From NCBI GenBank assembly GCA_025758045.1, contig CP107208.1, positions 620,001-684,000 of the forward strand: a DNA stretch of 64,000 nucleotides. Reading direction: 5' to 3'. Shown here piece by piece: positions 18,101 through 26,214 of this stretch. Source of the DNA: Oscillospiraceae bacterium. GTDB taxonomy: Bacteria > Bacillota > Clostridia > Oscillospirales > Ruminococcaceae. Below the pieces are notes generated by a model. It was given only the letters and a program-made list of their open reading frames with translations. It did no database searches and was not told where the DNA came from. A program made the translations under genes and the position numbers. Every line of letters begins with the position of its first letter. Position 1 is the stretch's first letter.

Positions 18101-21100
18101 ATGGCCTTTTCGGTGCCTTTCTCAATGGGCAGGATGGTGCTCTGGGTGTAGAGGATGGTGCCGTGGTCGGTCCAGTTATACAGGTCGGTGGAGCTGTAGC
18201 AGCGCACACCGTCCACAGGGCGGGTGTTGTTAGTCTTATCCTCGCCGAACCAGAGGTAAACGGTCTTACCCTCGGTGATGGAGCCATCGCCGTCCAGATC
18301 GTAGTTGACGCAGCCGTCGCCGGTGCCCTCTTTCAGAGTCATGGCAGAGCCGCCGTGGGCCTGCATGGGCAGACCTGTGTCGGCCTTGATGACAGTGGCA
18401 GCGGTACCGGGGATGTCGGTATAGGTTTTTGGCAGGGTGCGCAGGGCTTTGTACTGGGCATCCAGCGCCTTGACGCAGCTGTTCAGTTCATCGGTCGCAG
18501 CCTTTTCATCAGCGGCCAGGGTGTCGGCTTTGGTGAGGGCCTCGTTCATTTCGGGCAAGGTGTCGGCCGTGCCTGCCTTGTTTCCGGTGTACTGCCAGTT
18601 TTCCAGTTTTTCGGTTGCGTAGGTGATGCCGTTTGCCTTGTCGGCTGCCAGGGCTGCGCGGATCTCCTTGATCTTGGCGGCCAGCGCTGCGCGGGCTGCA
18701 TCGGAGGGGTTCTTGGCATCATAGCGGGCAGTGGTCTCCTTGACGGCGGCGCTCTCGCTCAGGGCATTGCGCTTGACCATGATGTTATCGTACTGGCCGG
18801 TCAGCAGGTAATTGGTGCCGACGTTGCGGGCCACGGTAGCGGCAATGTCTTTGGATTCGCTGAGTTTGAAGCCGATGTCGGCGATCTCGCCAGCCTTTTT
18901 ACCATTGAGGTAAACGGTCAGCGAACCATTGCCGCCGTTGGGCTCATTGTAGACGAAGGCTACAGAGTTCCACGTACCAACGGCCACATTGCCAAGGCTG
19001 ATCTCGTTCTTGCTGATGCCGGCGTTAGAGCCATCAACGCCGTAGCCCACCTTGCCGTCATAGGTCAGCAGGTGCAGGCGGTTGCTTCCGGTGCTGATAG
19101 TGAAAGCGGAGCGCATAGCGGTCTTGCTCGCATCACTGCCGGGTTTCTCGATCATCACATCGGCCAGCAGGGTGAACTGGGTACGGCCGAACAGATTCTG
19201 ACCATCGGTGATGGCGGCGTGGTATTCGTTCTTATTGTTCCACTGGGTGGATACCTTCAGAATGGTGCCCCAGGTCTCATCGGTCAGGGTTGCGGCGTTG
19301 GCCGCCAGGGTCAGGCCGCCGTTATCCTCCAGCACCTGGTCAAAGAACTTGGAGCCGCTCTCTGCGGTCTTGCCCTTGACAGCCAGCCAGCTGATAACAG
19401 GGGCCTGGGTGCCGGTGGCGGTAACGGTGTAGTAGACGACCTGCTCCTTATCCAGGGTGAAGTCTGCCTTATTGATGATATCGCCGCTGCTGCCGGAGAG
19501 GTTCAAGTCAGCGGTATCGCTCAAGGCGGTTCCCTCCGTATCGGTGACAACAGCGGTCATCGGGCGGGTCATACTCCACCACTCACGGTGGGCACTGGTC
19601 AGGGTGTAGGTACCGGCGGGCAGGGTCAGGGCGTAGGTCAGGGTCTCGCCCGCCTTGTTGTCGTGGCCGTAGATGCCGGTAGCGGTCTTATCGGCAGTGC
19701 TGCTGTAGCCCTTGGTACCTGCATCGGTATCCACCAAGCCCCAGGTAGTGGCGTCGGTCTTAAACTGGTCGAACGCATCGTTCATCAGCAGGCCGCCCAG
19801 TGCCTTTTTGTAGAGTTTGTAGGTCTCGGTGGTGCCGCCGGCCACATCGGTGATCTTGCCGGAAACAGAATCAATGAAGTAAAGAGTATCGCCGGGGATG
19901 ACTTCGTTGATGTTGACGCTGACAGTGAGCTGCTCACCCAGAGAGTTGACAGCGTCCTTTACATTGCCGTTGATGGAGCCGGAGCTGTAGGCGTTGGCTG
20001 CCAGGGCATCCTCGTCCACATTCCATTCGACAGCCATGATATCGGTGGTACCGTCAGCCAGCTTGACCTTGACTTCATCAGGCAGGCCGGACACACCGCT
20101 GCCGGTCACGTAGTAGTCCATGGCAGGCAGTTCGGTCAGCACTTCGGTCACAGAACCGCTGACGGATTCCAGGCGGGCACCGATGGTGTTCAGTGCGTCG
20201 ACCTTGAGGGTGCCGGATTTGAGCACGACCTTGATGGTGTGGTTCCCGGCCGCCAGGTCAGACAGGATGTAGGTTTCGCCGCGGGTGGGGGCTGCCTTGG
20301 TGGCTGCGTTTTCAACTTTCAGCTGGCTGTCCACGTAGACATCGATGACAGCAGAGCCATCGTTACCGCCCATGATGGCAAAACCATTGCCGTTGGCGGT
20401 AAAGGTAAAGCTTGCATCGGCGGTGCTGGAGGAAGAAATGGTGCGGTACCAGTTATCGGCACTGCCGCCGCCGGGATTGTTGATGGTCCAGTTGCCCTCG
20501 TACTTGACACCGTCGTCCTGGCCGTCGATCATGGCGGTGGCATAGGGGATGCCGCCCTTGACGGTCTTGACTTCCAGGTTGTCGGCGTAGACCTGCTTCC
20601 AGTTGGAGCTGATTTTGACACGGCCGGAGAGCATCGGGTTGGCATCATTGTACTTGGCAACACGCACATCATTGATGTAAGCATAGACGGTGCTGCCCAG
20701 ACCAGTCAGCTTCAGGTTGTACTTGCCCTCGGCGTTCTTAGCCACAGTGCCGTTGGCCACCTGGGTGCCGATGCGGAACAACTTCCAGCTGCCGGCACCG
20801 TTGATCTCCAGCGTGTAGCCGCTGTTGTTCCAGTTCATGCCGGTCTGGGCACGGATAGTCAGGCGTTCGTAACGGCCCGCCTCGGCGTTGGGCAGGGTGA
20901 CATCGATGGAAGCGCTGTAATCCATCCAGCGCCAGTCACCCACGATGGTGGCAGGGTCGCCGCTGTTCCACTGGTTGACGCCGGACTCATTTTCCTGCTT
21001 GAGCCGGCCGCCCTCGACGATCCAGGCGCCATGGGTATCCAGCATGTAGCGGGGCTCGTTGCCGCGGGAAACGATGTAATCCTGCTGGGTCTCCTCGTTA

Positions 21101-24100
21101 GTGGTAACGTTATATCCGGCCACCTTGCCTTCCTCGACATACTCGAAGTTATCGGCATAGAGGTACTCGTCGGTTGTATCGGCGTTTTTGCCGGTGGAAT
21201 CGGTATCCAGCACACTGCGGGTCCCGGTCTGGATGTAATCGCCGTCATCCTTCTCGGTGGGGAAGCGGGCGGGCGTGGTATTCAGCGTGGTAGCGGTCAC
21301 AACGCTGTAGGCAGGCACGGTGATGGTGGCGATGCCGTTTTTGATGGCGGCATCCTCGCCTTTTTGCAGGTAGATGTCGGTCACGGTGGTCCAGACGTGC
21401 AGGGCCCTCGCGGAGATGTCCATATCGTCTGCGACCTTAATAGCGAAGGTCTTTTCATTCCGGGTGTTGTTGATGAACACCGTGGAGAAGTTCTTTTTAT
21501 CCGGGGCAGCCAGGGTCATGTAGCTGGCGCTGCCATCGATACCGGCGGTAGCGTGTTCGTTATCGCTGGCGCCAAAGGACGCAAAGGTAGCATTGGGCAG
21601 CACGCGCCAGATGCCGTTGGTGTTGGTATCGTTCTCCCAGCCGGTCTTGGCAAACTGGGTGATGTGAGCCAGCATGTAGAGGACGGGGTCATAGTGGATG
21701 TAGCCGCTCCAGGGGTCGCGGGCAGAGAGCAGTTCCTTGTGGCCGTACTGGATTCCCTCGTAGAAAGAACCGATGGCAGGCTGGAACATGTACATGGTGC
21801 GGCGGGAACCCACAAAGGCGTTGGGGATGCTGTCCAGCAGGGCCAGGGGACTCTGGTAGCCACCGATGGTGTTTGCGCCGTACTCGGTGGTCTTATTCTC
21901 CTGCAGTTCGGAGTAACCGAAGGTGGCGCAGCCCTCGCTGTACCAGACTTCCTTGTCGTTCACATCGGCCATCATGATGTAGTCATCGGTGGCGTTGGTG
22001 CGGTAATGGAAGCCGATGGCATCCACTGCATCATACACACCAGAATCGCGAAGCATCAAGGGAACAATGTTCAAGGTCTTGTTCTCGTCCGAAGCAACGA
22101 TCTTGATGTTGTGATAAGCGGCAATGGCTTCCCCAGTGAAGTAATCGGGGAATTCGCCCTCGTTCTTCAGCGCGTTGGCAAAGTACTTGATGATCTCGCC
22201 ATCGGGATTTTGGGTCTCGTTCTTATCGGGGTCGATATAGTCGATGACATAGCCGTACTTTTCGTAGGCATCAAAGATGGTCTCTTTGTACCACTTATAA
22301 ATAGCGGCGTACTTTTCATCGCCGTCGGCTTTGGCCTTGACCCAGTTGGGATACTCCCACCGCAGGATGGAGACCTTGACGTTGGGGTTGATCTTTTTGG
22401 CATCGGCCGCCATGACAAAGCCGGGGGAACGGGAAGCGTCGGCTTCCTCGTTCTCGTAACGCATGGTGCAGGCCTCGGCGCCGGTGGAGTTGTTGCCGTC
22501 GTTGCCCATCTCCATCTTGATGTTGGAGAACAGCGGGTAACCGTCCTCGCTGCCAAAGAGATACTGCATCATGGCCCAGTAGGCCTGCGGGTTTTCGGCC
22601 TTGTAGTCCAGCAGCAGGTTGCTGGTGGCGTTACCGTTGAGCATACCCAGGCCCTTGTAGGTCCAGCCGTTGACGTTCTCGGCGGCAGCCTCGACCTCAG
22701 AGCCATTTAGGGTAACGATACCATCCACATCAACGATACCGTCAAAGGCATCCTTGCGGGAGGCGGTCTCGGTCTTGGCGGCGTCGGCGTCAGCCTTGCC
22801 GGTCACGACGATGTTATCGTACAGGCCGGTACGCATAAAGCCGGTGCCAAAGGTAGCGCCAAACGCACCGATGATGCCGGTCTTTTCGCTGAGCTTGAAG
22901 CCCACGCCGGTAGCGGGCAGGACCTCCTCGCCGTTCAGGTAGACGGCAACGTTGCCCTCGGTGTCGTTCTCGTTATACACAAGGGCGAGGGCGTTCCACT
23001 CCCCTGCTTCCAGGCTTTGGGAGAGTTTGTATTCTTGGTTGTTGTTGACTTTCAGCACAGCGGTGCCATCGGTCTTGCGGGGGATGATGCGGAAATGGGC
23101 ATCCGCTGCCGGGCCAACCAGAATGGCCGACGTATTGTCGTGGGCATCGTTGAACTTGATGTCTGCATACAGGGTGAAGCTGCTGCGCTTAAAGAAGCTG
23201 TCGGCCTCCTTAATGGCTGCGCCGCCGTCCATGGCGGAGTTGCCGCCGCTGATCCAGCCTGAGGTAACACTGACCTGCTTGCCGCCGGTGATGGTATCCG
23301 TCAGGGAGGCGCCGTTGCGGACGGTGACGAGTTCGTCATCCTCCAGCGCTTTGCCGAAGTTTTCGTTCTCATCAGGGGTGTCCGGGGTCTCCACATCACC
23401 GGTGCGCTCCACGGCCAGCCAGCTGACAGCGGGGGCATGCTGACCCGTGGCGGTGGCAGTCCAGGTCACGACCTGTTCGGTGGTGATAGTGAACTCGCCG
23501 GTCTTGGTGGTGACCTTGCCATTGTCCTGCTTGGGCACAGAAGCATAGACGCTCGCGCCGTCGCTTGTGGTCAGGCTCAGGTCCATGGCGCGGTTCTGGC
23601 CTTTCCACCACTCGCGGTGGGCGGTGGTAATGCTGTACTTACCGGCAGGCAGGGTGAACTTGTAGGAGATGGTCTCGCCTTTTTCATTCTTTTGGCCGTA
23701 TACGCCGGTGTAGGTCTTGTCGCTGGTAGTGCCATTATAGCCCTTGGTCTGGGCGTCGGTATCCACCAGGCCCCAGGTCGCATCGCCCTGGTAGAACTGG
23801 TCGGACTTGCCATTGAGCAGCCGGTCGCCCAGCAGAGCCTTGGCGGCGGCGTAGGCTTCGGTAGACTGCACGCTGTCCATGGCACCGTTGCTGCCGCTGG
23901 CAGCGACGCTGTCAATAAAGTAGACAGTATCCGCCGGGATGACCTCGACGGTGTAGGTGACATCACCCTTTTGGACCTTCACGGTCTCAAAGGCTGTCTT
24001 GAAGGTATCGGCGGTAACGCCGTCCACGTCTGCCAGCACGGCGGGCACTTCGCCCACCTTGGTGGCGATATGGGTAGTGGTCACCGTGGCGTCGGCGTCG

Positions 24101-24474
24101 CCACTCTCCTGGATGGTGGTGGCCGGTGCGGGAGTCTCGTCTGCAGCGGGTGCCTCGGTGGGGGCCGGAGTCTCGGTTTCAGCAGGCGTTTCCGTAGGTG
24201 CCGGGGTTTCCTCCACGTCAGGCGCTTCGTCGGGAGTTTTCCCGGCCGGGGTCTCGGTTTCAGATGCGGCCGGGGCTTCAGTGGGAGCAGGGGTCTGCCC
24301 GGCGTTCGTGTCCTCGGCCGGGGCGTCTGCATCAGCAGGGGTATCCTCCTGCTGGACGATGGCCGTTATCGGCTCATCGTTGGCAAACGCTTGGGCAGGG
24401 ACCATGCTTGCCAGCATGCCGACACACAGGGCGGCCGCCAGAACGCGTTGACCCTTGCGTTTTGCTTTTCTCAT
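15115..24474 (-). CDS. Giant wall-anchored bifunctional CAZyme (GH59-like + GH43_24-like)
   Basis: 3,119 residues. Signal peptide 1-31 (VPAQAFA); acidic Pro/Thr linker about 33-118; NPCBM-like module about 180-360; LamG-like 375-575; GH59-like catalytic domain about 585-1075, with DPDKNET near 750 and EVWYSEG near 848 in the places of the galactocerebrosidase acid and nucleophile, and SARDPWSGYIHYDPV matching the family; GH59-type lectin domain 1108-1315; sugar-binding module 1325-1432; Big-like 1435-1523; second NPCBM 1525-1695; second LamG 1709-1902; helical FIVAR-like 1918-2015; GH43_24-like five-bladed propeller about 2022-2512 (ERPKMIYN, EARDMTVFVD, REAPAMFKYGG); Big-like and malectin-like modules to 2759; Pro/Thr repeats; VPQTSD near 3083, membrane helix, basic tail. 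GH43_24 members are exo-beta-1,3-galactanases. Expected to release galactose-containing products at the surface for the ABC importer. Confidence 0.88.
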   Translation of the reverse strand: MRKAKRKGQRVLAAALCVGMLASMVPAQAFANDEPITAIVQQEDTPADADAPAEDTNAGQTPAPTEAPAASETETPAGKTPDEAPDVEETPAPTETPAETETPAPTEAPAADETPAPATTIQESGDADATVTTTHIATKVGEVPAVLADVDGVTADTFKTAFETVKVQKGDVTYTVEVIPADTVYFIDSVAASGSNGAMDSVQSTEAYAAAKALLGDRLLNGKSDQFYQGDATWGLVDTDAQTKGYNGTTSDKTYTGVYGQKNEKGETISYKFTLPAGKYSITTAHREWWKGQNRAMDLSLTTSDGASVYASVPKQDNGKVTTKTGEFTITTEQVVTWTATATGQHAPAVSWLAVERTGDVETPDTPDENENFGKALEDDELVTVRNGASLTDTITGGKQVSVTSGWISGGNSAMDGGAAIKEADSFFKRSSFTLYADIKFNDAHDNTSAILVGPAADAHFRIIPRKTDGTAVLKVNNNQEYKLSQSLEAGEWNALALVYNENDTEGNVAVYLNGEEVLPATGVGFKLSEKTGIIGAFGATFGTGFMRTGLYDNIVVTGKADADAAKTETASRKDAFDGIVDVDGIVTLNGSEVEAAAENVNGWTYKGLGMLNGNATSNLLLDYKAENPQAYWAMMQYLFGSEDGYPLFSNIKMEMGNDGNNSTGAEACTMRYENEEADASRSPGFVMAADAKKINPNVKVSILRWEYPNWVKAKADGDEKYAAIYKWYKETIFDAYEKYGYVIDYIDPDKNETQNPDGEIIKYFANALKNEGEFPDYFTGEAIAAYHNIKIVASDENKTLNIVPLMLRDSGVYDAVDAIGFHYRTNATDDYIMMADVNDKEVWYSEGCATFGYSELQENKTTEYGANTIGGYQSPLALLDSIPNAFVGSRRTMYMFQPAIGSFYEGIQYGHKELLSARDPWSGYIHYDPVLYMLAHITQFAKTGWENDTNTNGIWRVLPNATFASFGASDNEHATAGIDGSASYMTLAAPDKKNFSTVFINNTRNEKTFAIKVADDMDISARALHVWTTVTDIYLQKGEDAAIKNGIATITVPAYSVVTATTLNTTPARFPTEKDDGDYIQTGTRSVLDTDSTGKNADTTDEYLYADNFEYVEEGKVAGYNVTTNEETQQDYIVSRGNEPRYMLDTHGAWIVEGGRLKQENESGVNQWNSGDPATIVGDWRWMDYSASIDVTLPNAEAGRYERLTIRAQTGMNWNNSGYTLEINGAGSWKLFRIGTQVANGTVAKNAEGKYNLKLTGLGSTVYAYINDVRVAKYNDANPMLSGRVKISSNWKQVYADNLEVKTVKGGIPYATAMIDGQDDGVKYEGNWTINNPGGGSADNWYRTISSSSTADASFTFTANGNGFAIMGGNDGSAVIDVYVDSQLKVENAATKAAPTRGETYILSDLAAGNHTIKVVLKSGTLKVDALNTIGARLESVSGSVTEVLTELPAMDYYVTGSGVSGLPDEVKVKLADGTTDIMAVEWNVDEDALAANAYSSGSINGNVKDAVNSLGEQLTVSVNINEVIPGDTLYFIDSVSGKITDVAGGTTETYKLYKKALGGLLMNDAFDQFKTDATTWGLVDTDAGTKGYSSTADKTATGIYGHDNKAGETLTYALTLPAGTYTLTSAHREWWSMTRPMTAVVTDTEGTALSDTADLNLSGSSGDIINKADFTLDKEQVVYYTVTATGTQAPVISWLAVKGKTAESGSKFFDQVLEDNGGLTLAANAATLTDETWGTILKVSTQWNNKNEYHAAITDGQNLFGRTQFTLLADVMIEKPGSDASKTAMRSAFTISTGSNRLHLLTYDGKVGYGVDGSNAGISKNEISLGNVAVGTWNSVAFVYNEPNGGNGSLTVYLNGKKAGEIADIGFKLSESKDIAATVARNVGTNYLLTGQYDNIMVKRNALSESAAVKETTARYDAKNPSDAARAALAAKIKEIRAALAADKANGITYATEKLENWQYTGNKAGTADTLPEMNEALTKADTLAADEKAATDELNSCVKALDAQYKALRTLPKTYTDIPGTAATVIKADTGLPMQAHGGSAMTLKEGTGDGCVNYDLDGDGSITEGKTVYLWFGEDKTNNTRPVDGVRCYSSTDLYNWTDHGTILYTQSTILPIEKGTEKAITSSVGANGTGTTQGYNVMQRSKTNLETLKAWGKLSTAPEGVTESEFRNVKNFLRAYVTEYEKAPTDLNDISWTAKTYDEEPITATSLLYPDSTDESVRNVTTTRLQLAFETLYGSYCITERPKMIYNESTKQFVLLWHADGPLYNSKDLSGWVAGGCVGNCPASRYSRAMVGIATSDSPFGPFTVQNVTRMNYDAALNANRLGEARDMTVFVDTGVDKNNDGSDDAYVIYSSEMNAKLYVSLLNKDYTGLAAEADQADDTQFAARIVTDNSREAPAMFKYGGYYYLITSGTDGWNSTAHIYYRSKNVLSGWEKIGNPAKNDTGKMFNTQVTYVLPVDAENGKFIYMADRWNGSNLTDSRTIWLPIQMNTDSTLSVLGEKNWTLDRLDQLLPTTVNTELPKVVWSDGSNLPKTVNVTTQGKDVTSKVEWDTDSLKNFGTVSITGTLTECNNISISTTATVVPKNLLYFANPTKTPVSSDYTAIVNASAETLKNSAVNDGAYNAENGFGYTGTAGTLRNTNADIYESMRYAANKDSITYRFDNLTGSSYTVYVGMFNPTGWVENGKVRLADIKINGETVQTGYNYNTSCTGKGDTLAFTGLSADENGTLTVEIAANANTTSAVQVSFIMVAGTEKTKPEPTVTPNPTTKPDPTPAPTTEPTATPEPTAKPTATPVPTTAPTATPKPTAKPTATPVPTTEPTATPEPTVKPTETPAPTVKPTETPAPTAKPTETPAPTTAPTATPAPTAKPTATPAPTAAPVKTEVIKEELTADNISQELQDKGFTTSEKVKSALKEEIAKEQPAEDGKTEFYEVTLRIKNEDGTIGEEVTKENFPQEGLEVAFDLPNDIKAEEADNYNFLIAHLKNDGNTELLKPALKDGKLVVTVHSLSPFAVSWKAKEQPAPTEKPTPAPTEKPTATPAPTSKPNSSNSNNSNSTSNSAAGTAKPSQATPAPASTTRVPQTSDSFPIVPLAAVALLSLNGLIVLILRKREQKHK

Positions 24475-24536
24475 GGTTTTTCATCCTCTCTTTAGATTTC
24501 AGCGGGTAATGGGTACATTTGCAGTGGTTTACCTAA

Positions 24537-24596
24537 ATGATAACGTACCCCCGCCGCGCCGACCATGTCATTTTTCCTGTACAATCTGCACTTTTT
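24537..24596 (-). promoter_or_regulatory. Promoter of the giant CAZyme gene with candidate YesN box
   Basis: A -10 box TATCAT lies at 24542-24537 on the minus strand. AAAAAGTGCAGA at 24596-24585 is 42 bp further upstream, the same sequence and distance as at the receptor operon (8428-8439). A second, looser copy AAAAATGACATG (24576-24565) begins 20 bp downstream of the first, the two-helical-turn spacing expected for an AraC-type dimer on direct repeats. Confidence 0.55.
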
Positions 24597-24723
24597 CAAG
24601 TTGTGTTTGACAGATCTTCCCCGCCCAAAGAGCCGGAATTTTTGCATGCTGTTCTTGAAAAAATCCATGGAAAGCAAAGCTGCGATCTGTGATAATGTTA
24701 TTTAAGTATATCCATCAACCGCA

Positions 24724-24762
24724 AAAGGCCGCCCTCCCCTGCTTGTGGGGAGAGCGGCCTTG
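24724..24762 (-). terminator. Terminator of the bgl operon
   Basis: AAGGCCGCTCTCCCC / GGGGAGGGCGGCCTT stem with a 7-base loop and TTTTG on the minus strand, 11 bp after the GH1 stop. The rest of the 298-bp gap to 24475 holds the promoter described above and no gene. Confidence 0.85.
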
Positions 24763-24772
24763 CCGTTTTGGG

Positions 24773-26200
24773 TTATAAGGTCTCGCCGTTGGTGGCAATG
24801 ACCTGCTTGTACCAGTTGAAGGACTTTTTCTTATAGCGGTTGCCGGTGCCGGTGCCGTCATCGTTGCGGTCGACATAGATAAAGCCGTACCGCTTGCGCA
24901 GTTCACCGGTGGTAAAGGACACCACGTCGATGCAGCCCCAGGGGGTGTAGCCCATCACGTCGACACCGTCCAGTTCGATGGCTTTCTTCATCTCGGTGAT
25001 GTGGGCTTTCAGGTAGTCGATGCGGTAGCTGTCGTCCACAGTGTGGTCGGGCTTCAGCTCGTCGATGGCGCCGAAGCCGTTCTCGACGATGAAGATGGGC
25101 AGCTCGTACCGCTCGTAGAGAGCGTTCAGGCTGTAGCGCAGACCCACCGGGTCGATCTGCCAGCCCCACTCCGACGCTTTGACGTAGGGGTTGGGCACGG
25201 TGTGGGCGTTGCCGCCGCTGAGACCCGCGTTTTCCACCTCCACGTCCGACCGCACGCAGTTGGACATGTAGTAGCTGATGCCGATGTAGTCCACCGTGCC
25301 GCCCGCCAGAATCTCTTCATCGCCGGGCAGCATCTCGGGGGCGGTGCCCTCCCGCGCCCACTGCTTGCGGGCATAGGCGGGATAGTGGCCGCGGCAGTGG
25401 ACATCGCTGAAATAATAGCGCTCGTGCATGGATTCCTGGGCCATGATCATATCGTCCGGGTTGCAGGAGTAGGGGTAGAACGGCACGAATGCGCACATAC
25501 AGCCGATTTTAAAGCCGGGATCGATGGCATGACCTTTGGCCACCACCAGAGCCGAGGCCACCAGCTCGTGGTGCACGGCCTGATTCAGCGCCTTTTTGGG
25601 GTTAGCAAAGGTGGAGTAGCGCACGCCGGAGTTGGTCCAGCCGAAGATGTCGTTGGAGGTGTTGGACTGGTTGTTGATCTCGTTGAAGGTCATCCAGTAC
25701 TTGACCTTGCCCTTGTAGCGCTCCATCACGGTGGTGGCGTAATGGACGAAGAAGTCCACCAGCTTGCGGTTGACCCAGCCGCCGTACTCTTTCGCCAGGG
25801 CGTAGGGCATCTCGAAGTGGGAGAGGGTGATGACCGGCTCGATGCCGTATTTCAGCAGTTCGTGAAACAGGTCATCGTAGAACTGCAGGCCCGCTTCGTT
25901 AGGCTGCTGCTCGTCCCCGCGGGGAAAGATGCGGCTCCAGGAAATGGAGGTGCGGAAGCACTTGAAGCCCAACTCGGCAAACAGTTTCACGTCCTGCTTG
26001 TAGGTATGGTAAAAGTCGATGCCGGTATGGTTGGGGTAGTATTCGCCGGGCAGGACGCCATCGGTGATGCGGCGGGGCGTGCTGACGCTGCCGCCGGTCA
26101 TCACGTCGCTGACGCTGGGGCCGCGGCCGTCGGCGTCCCAGGCACCTTCCAGCTGGTGGGCAGCGACTGCACCGCCCCAAAGGAAGTTTTCAGGAAGCAT
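24773..26200 (-). CDS. bglA: GH1 6-phospho-beta-glucosidase
   Basis: 475 residues, complete GH1 barrel. FLWGGAVAAHQLEGAW at the start; acid/base E174 in TFNEINN; nucleophile E373 in IVENGFG; WGCIDVVSFTTGELRKRYGF near the end carries the Ser and Lys/Tyr loop that binds the 6-phosphate, which distinguishes phospho-glucosidases from plain beta-glucosidases. It lies 14 bp after the PTS gene, so the pair imports and cleaves beta-glucosides: the PTS phosphorylates on entry and this enzyme releases glucose 6-phosphate and the aglycone or glucose. Cytoplasmic. Confidence 0.95.
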   Translation of the reverse strand: MLPENFLWGGAVAAHQLEGAWDADGRGPSVSDVMTGGSVSTPRRITDGVLPGEYYPNHTGIDFYHTYKQDVKLFAELGFKCFRTSISWSRIFPRGDEQQPNEAGLQFYDDLFHELLKYGIEPVITLSHFEMPYALAKEYGGWVNRKLVDFFVHYATTVMERYKGKVKYWMTFNEINNQSNTSNDIFGWTNSGVRYSTFANPKKALNQAVHHELVASALVVAKGHAIDPGFKIGCMCAFVPFYPYSCNPDDMIMAQESMHERYYFSDVHCRGHYPAYARKQWAREGTAPEMLPGDEEILAGGTVDYIGISYYMSNCVRSDVEVENAGLSGGNAHTVPNPYVKASEWGWQIDPVGLRYSLNALYERYELPIFIVENGFGAIDELKPDHTVDDSYRIDYLKAHITEMKKAIELDGVDVMGYTPWGCIDVVSFTTGELRKRYGFIYVDRNDDGTGTGNRYKKKSFNWYKQVIATNGETL

Positions 26201-26214
26201 GGTTGAAACCTCTG

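Noticed and set aside
18163..22710. 1,515-codon open frame on the plus strand, antisense to the giant CAZyme gene
   Set aside because: It mirrors the codon bias of the GC-rich sense gene, lacks any recognisable domain, has no suitable start signal, and the sense strand encodes clear enzyme modules. Same reasoning for 5023-6891 (+), 37764-39257 (-), 40641-42263 (-) and 51581-53263 (-).
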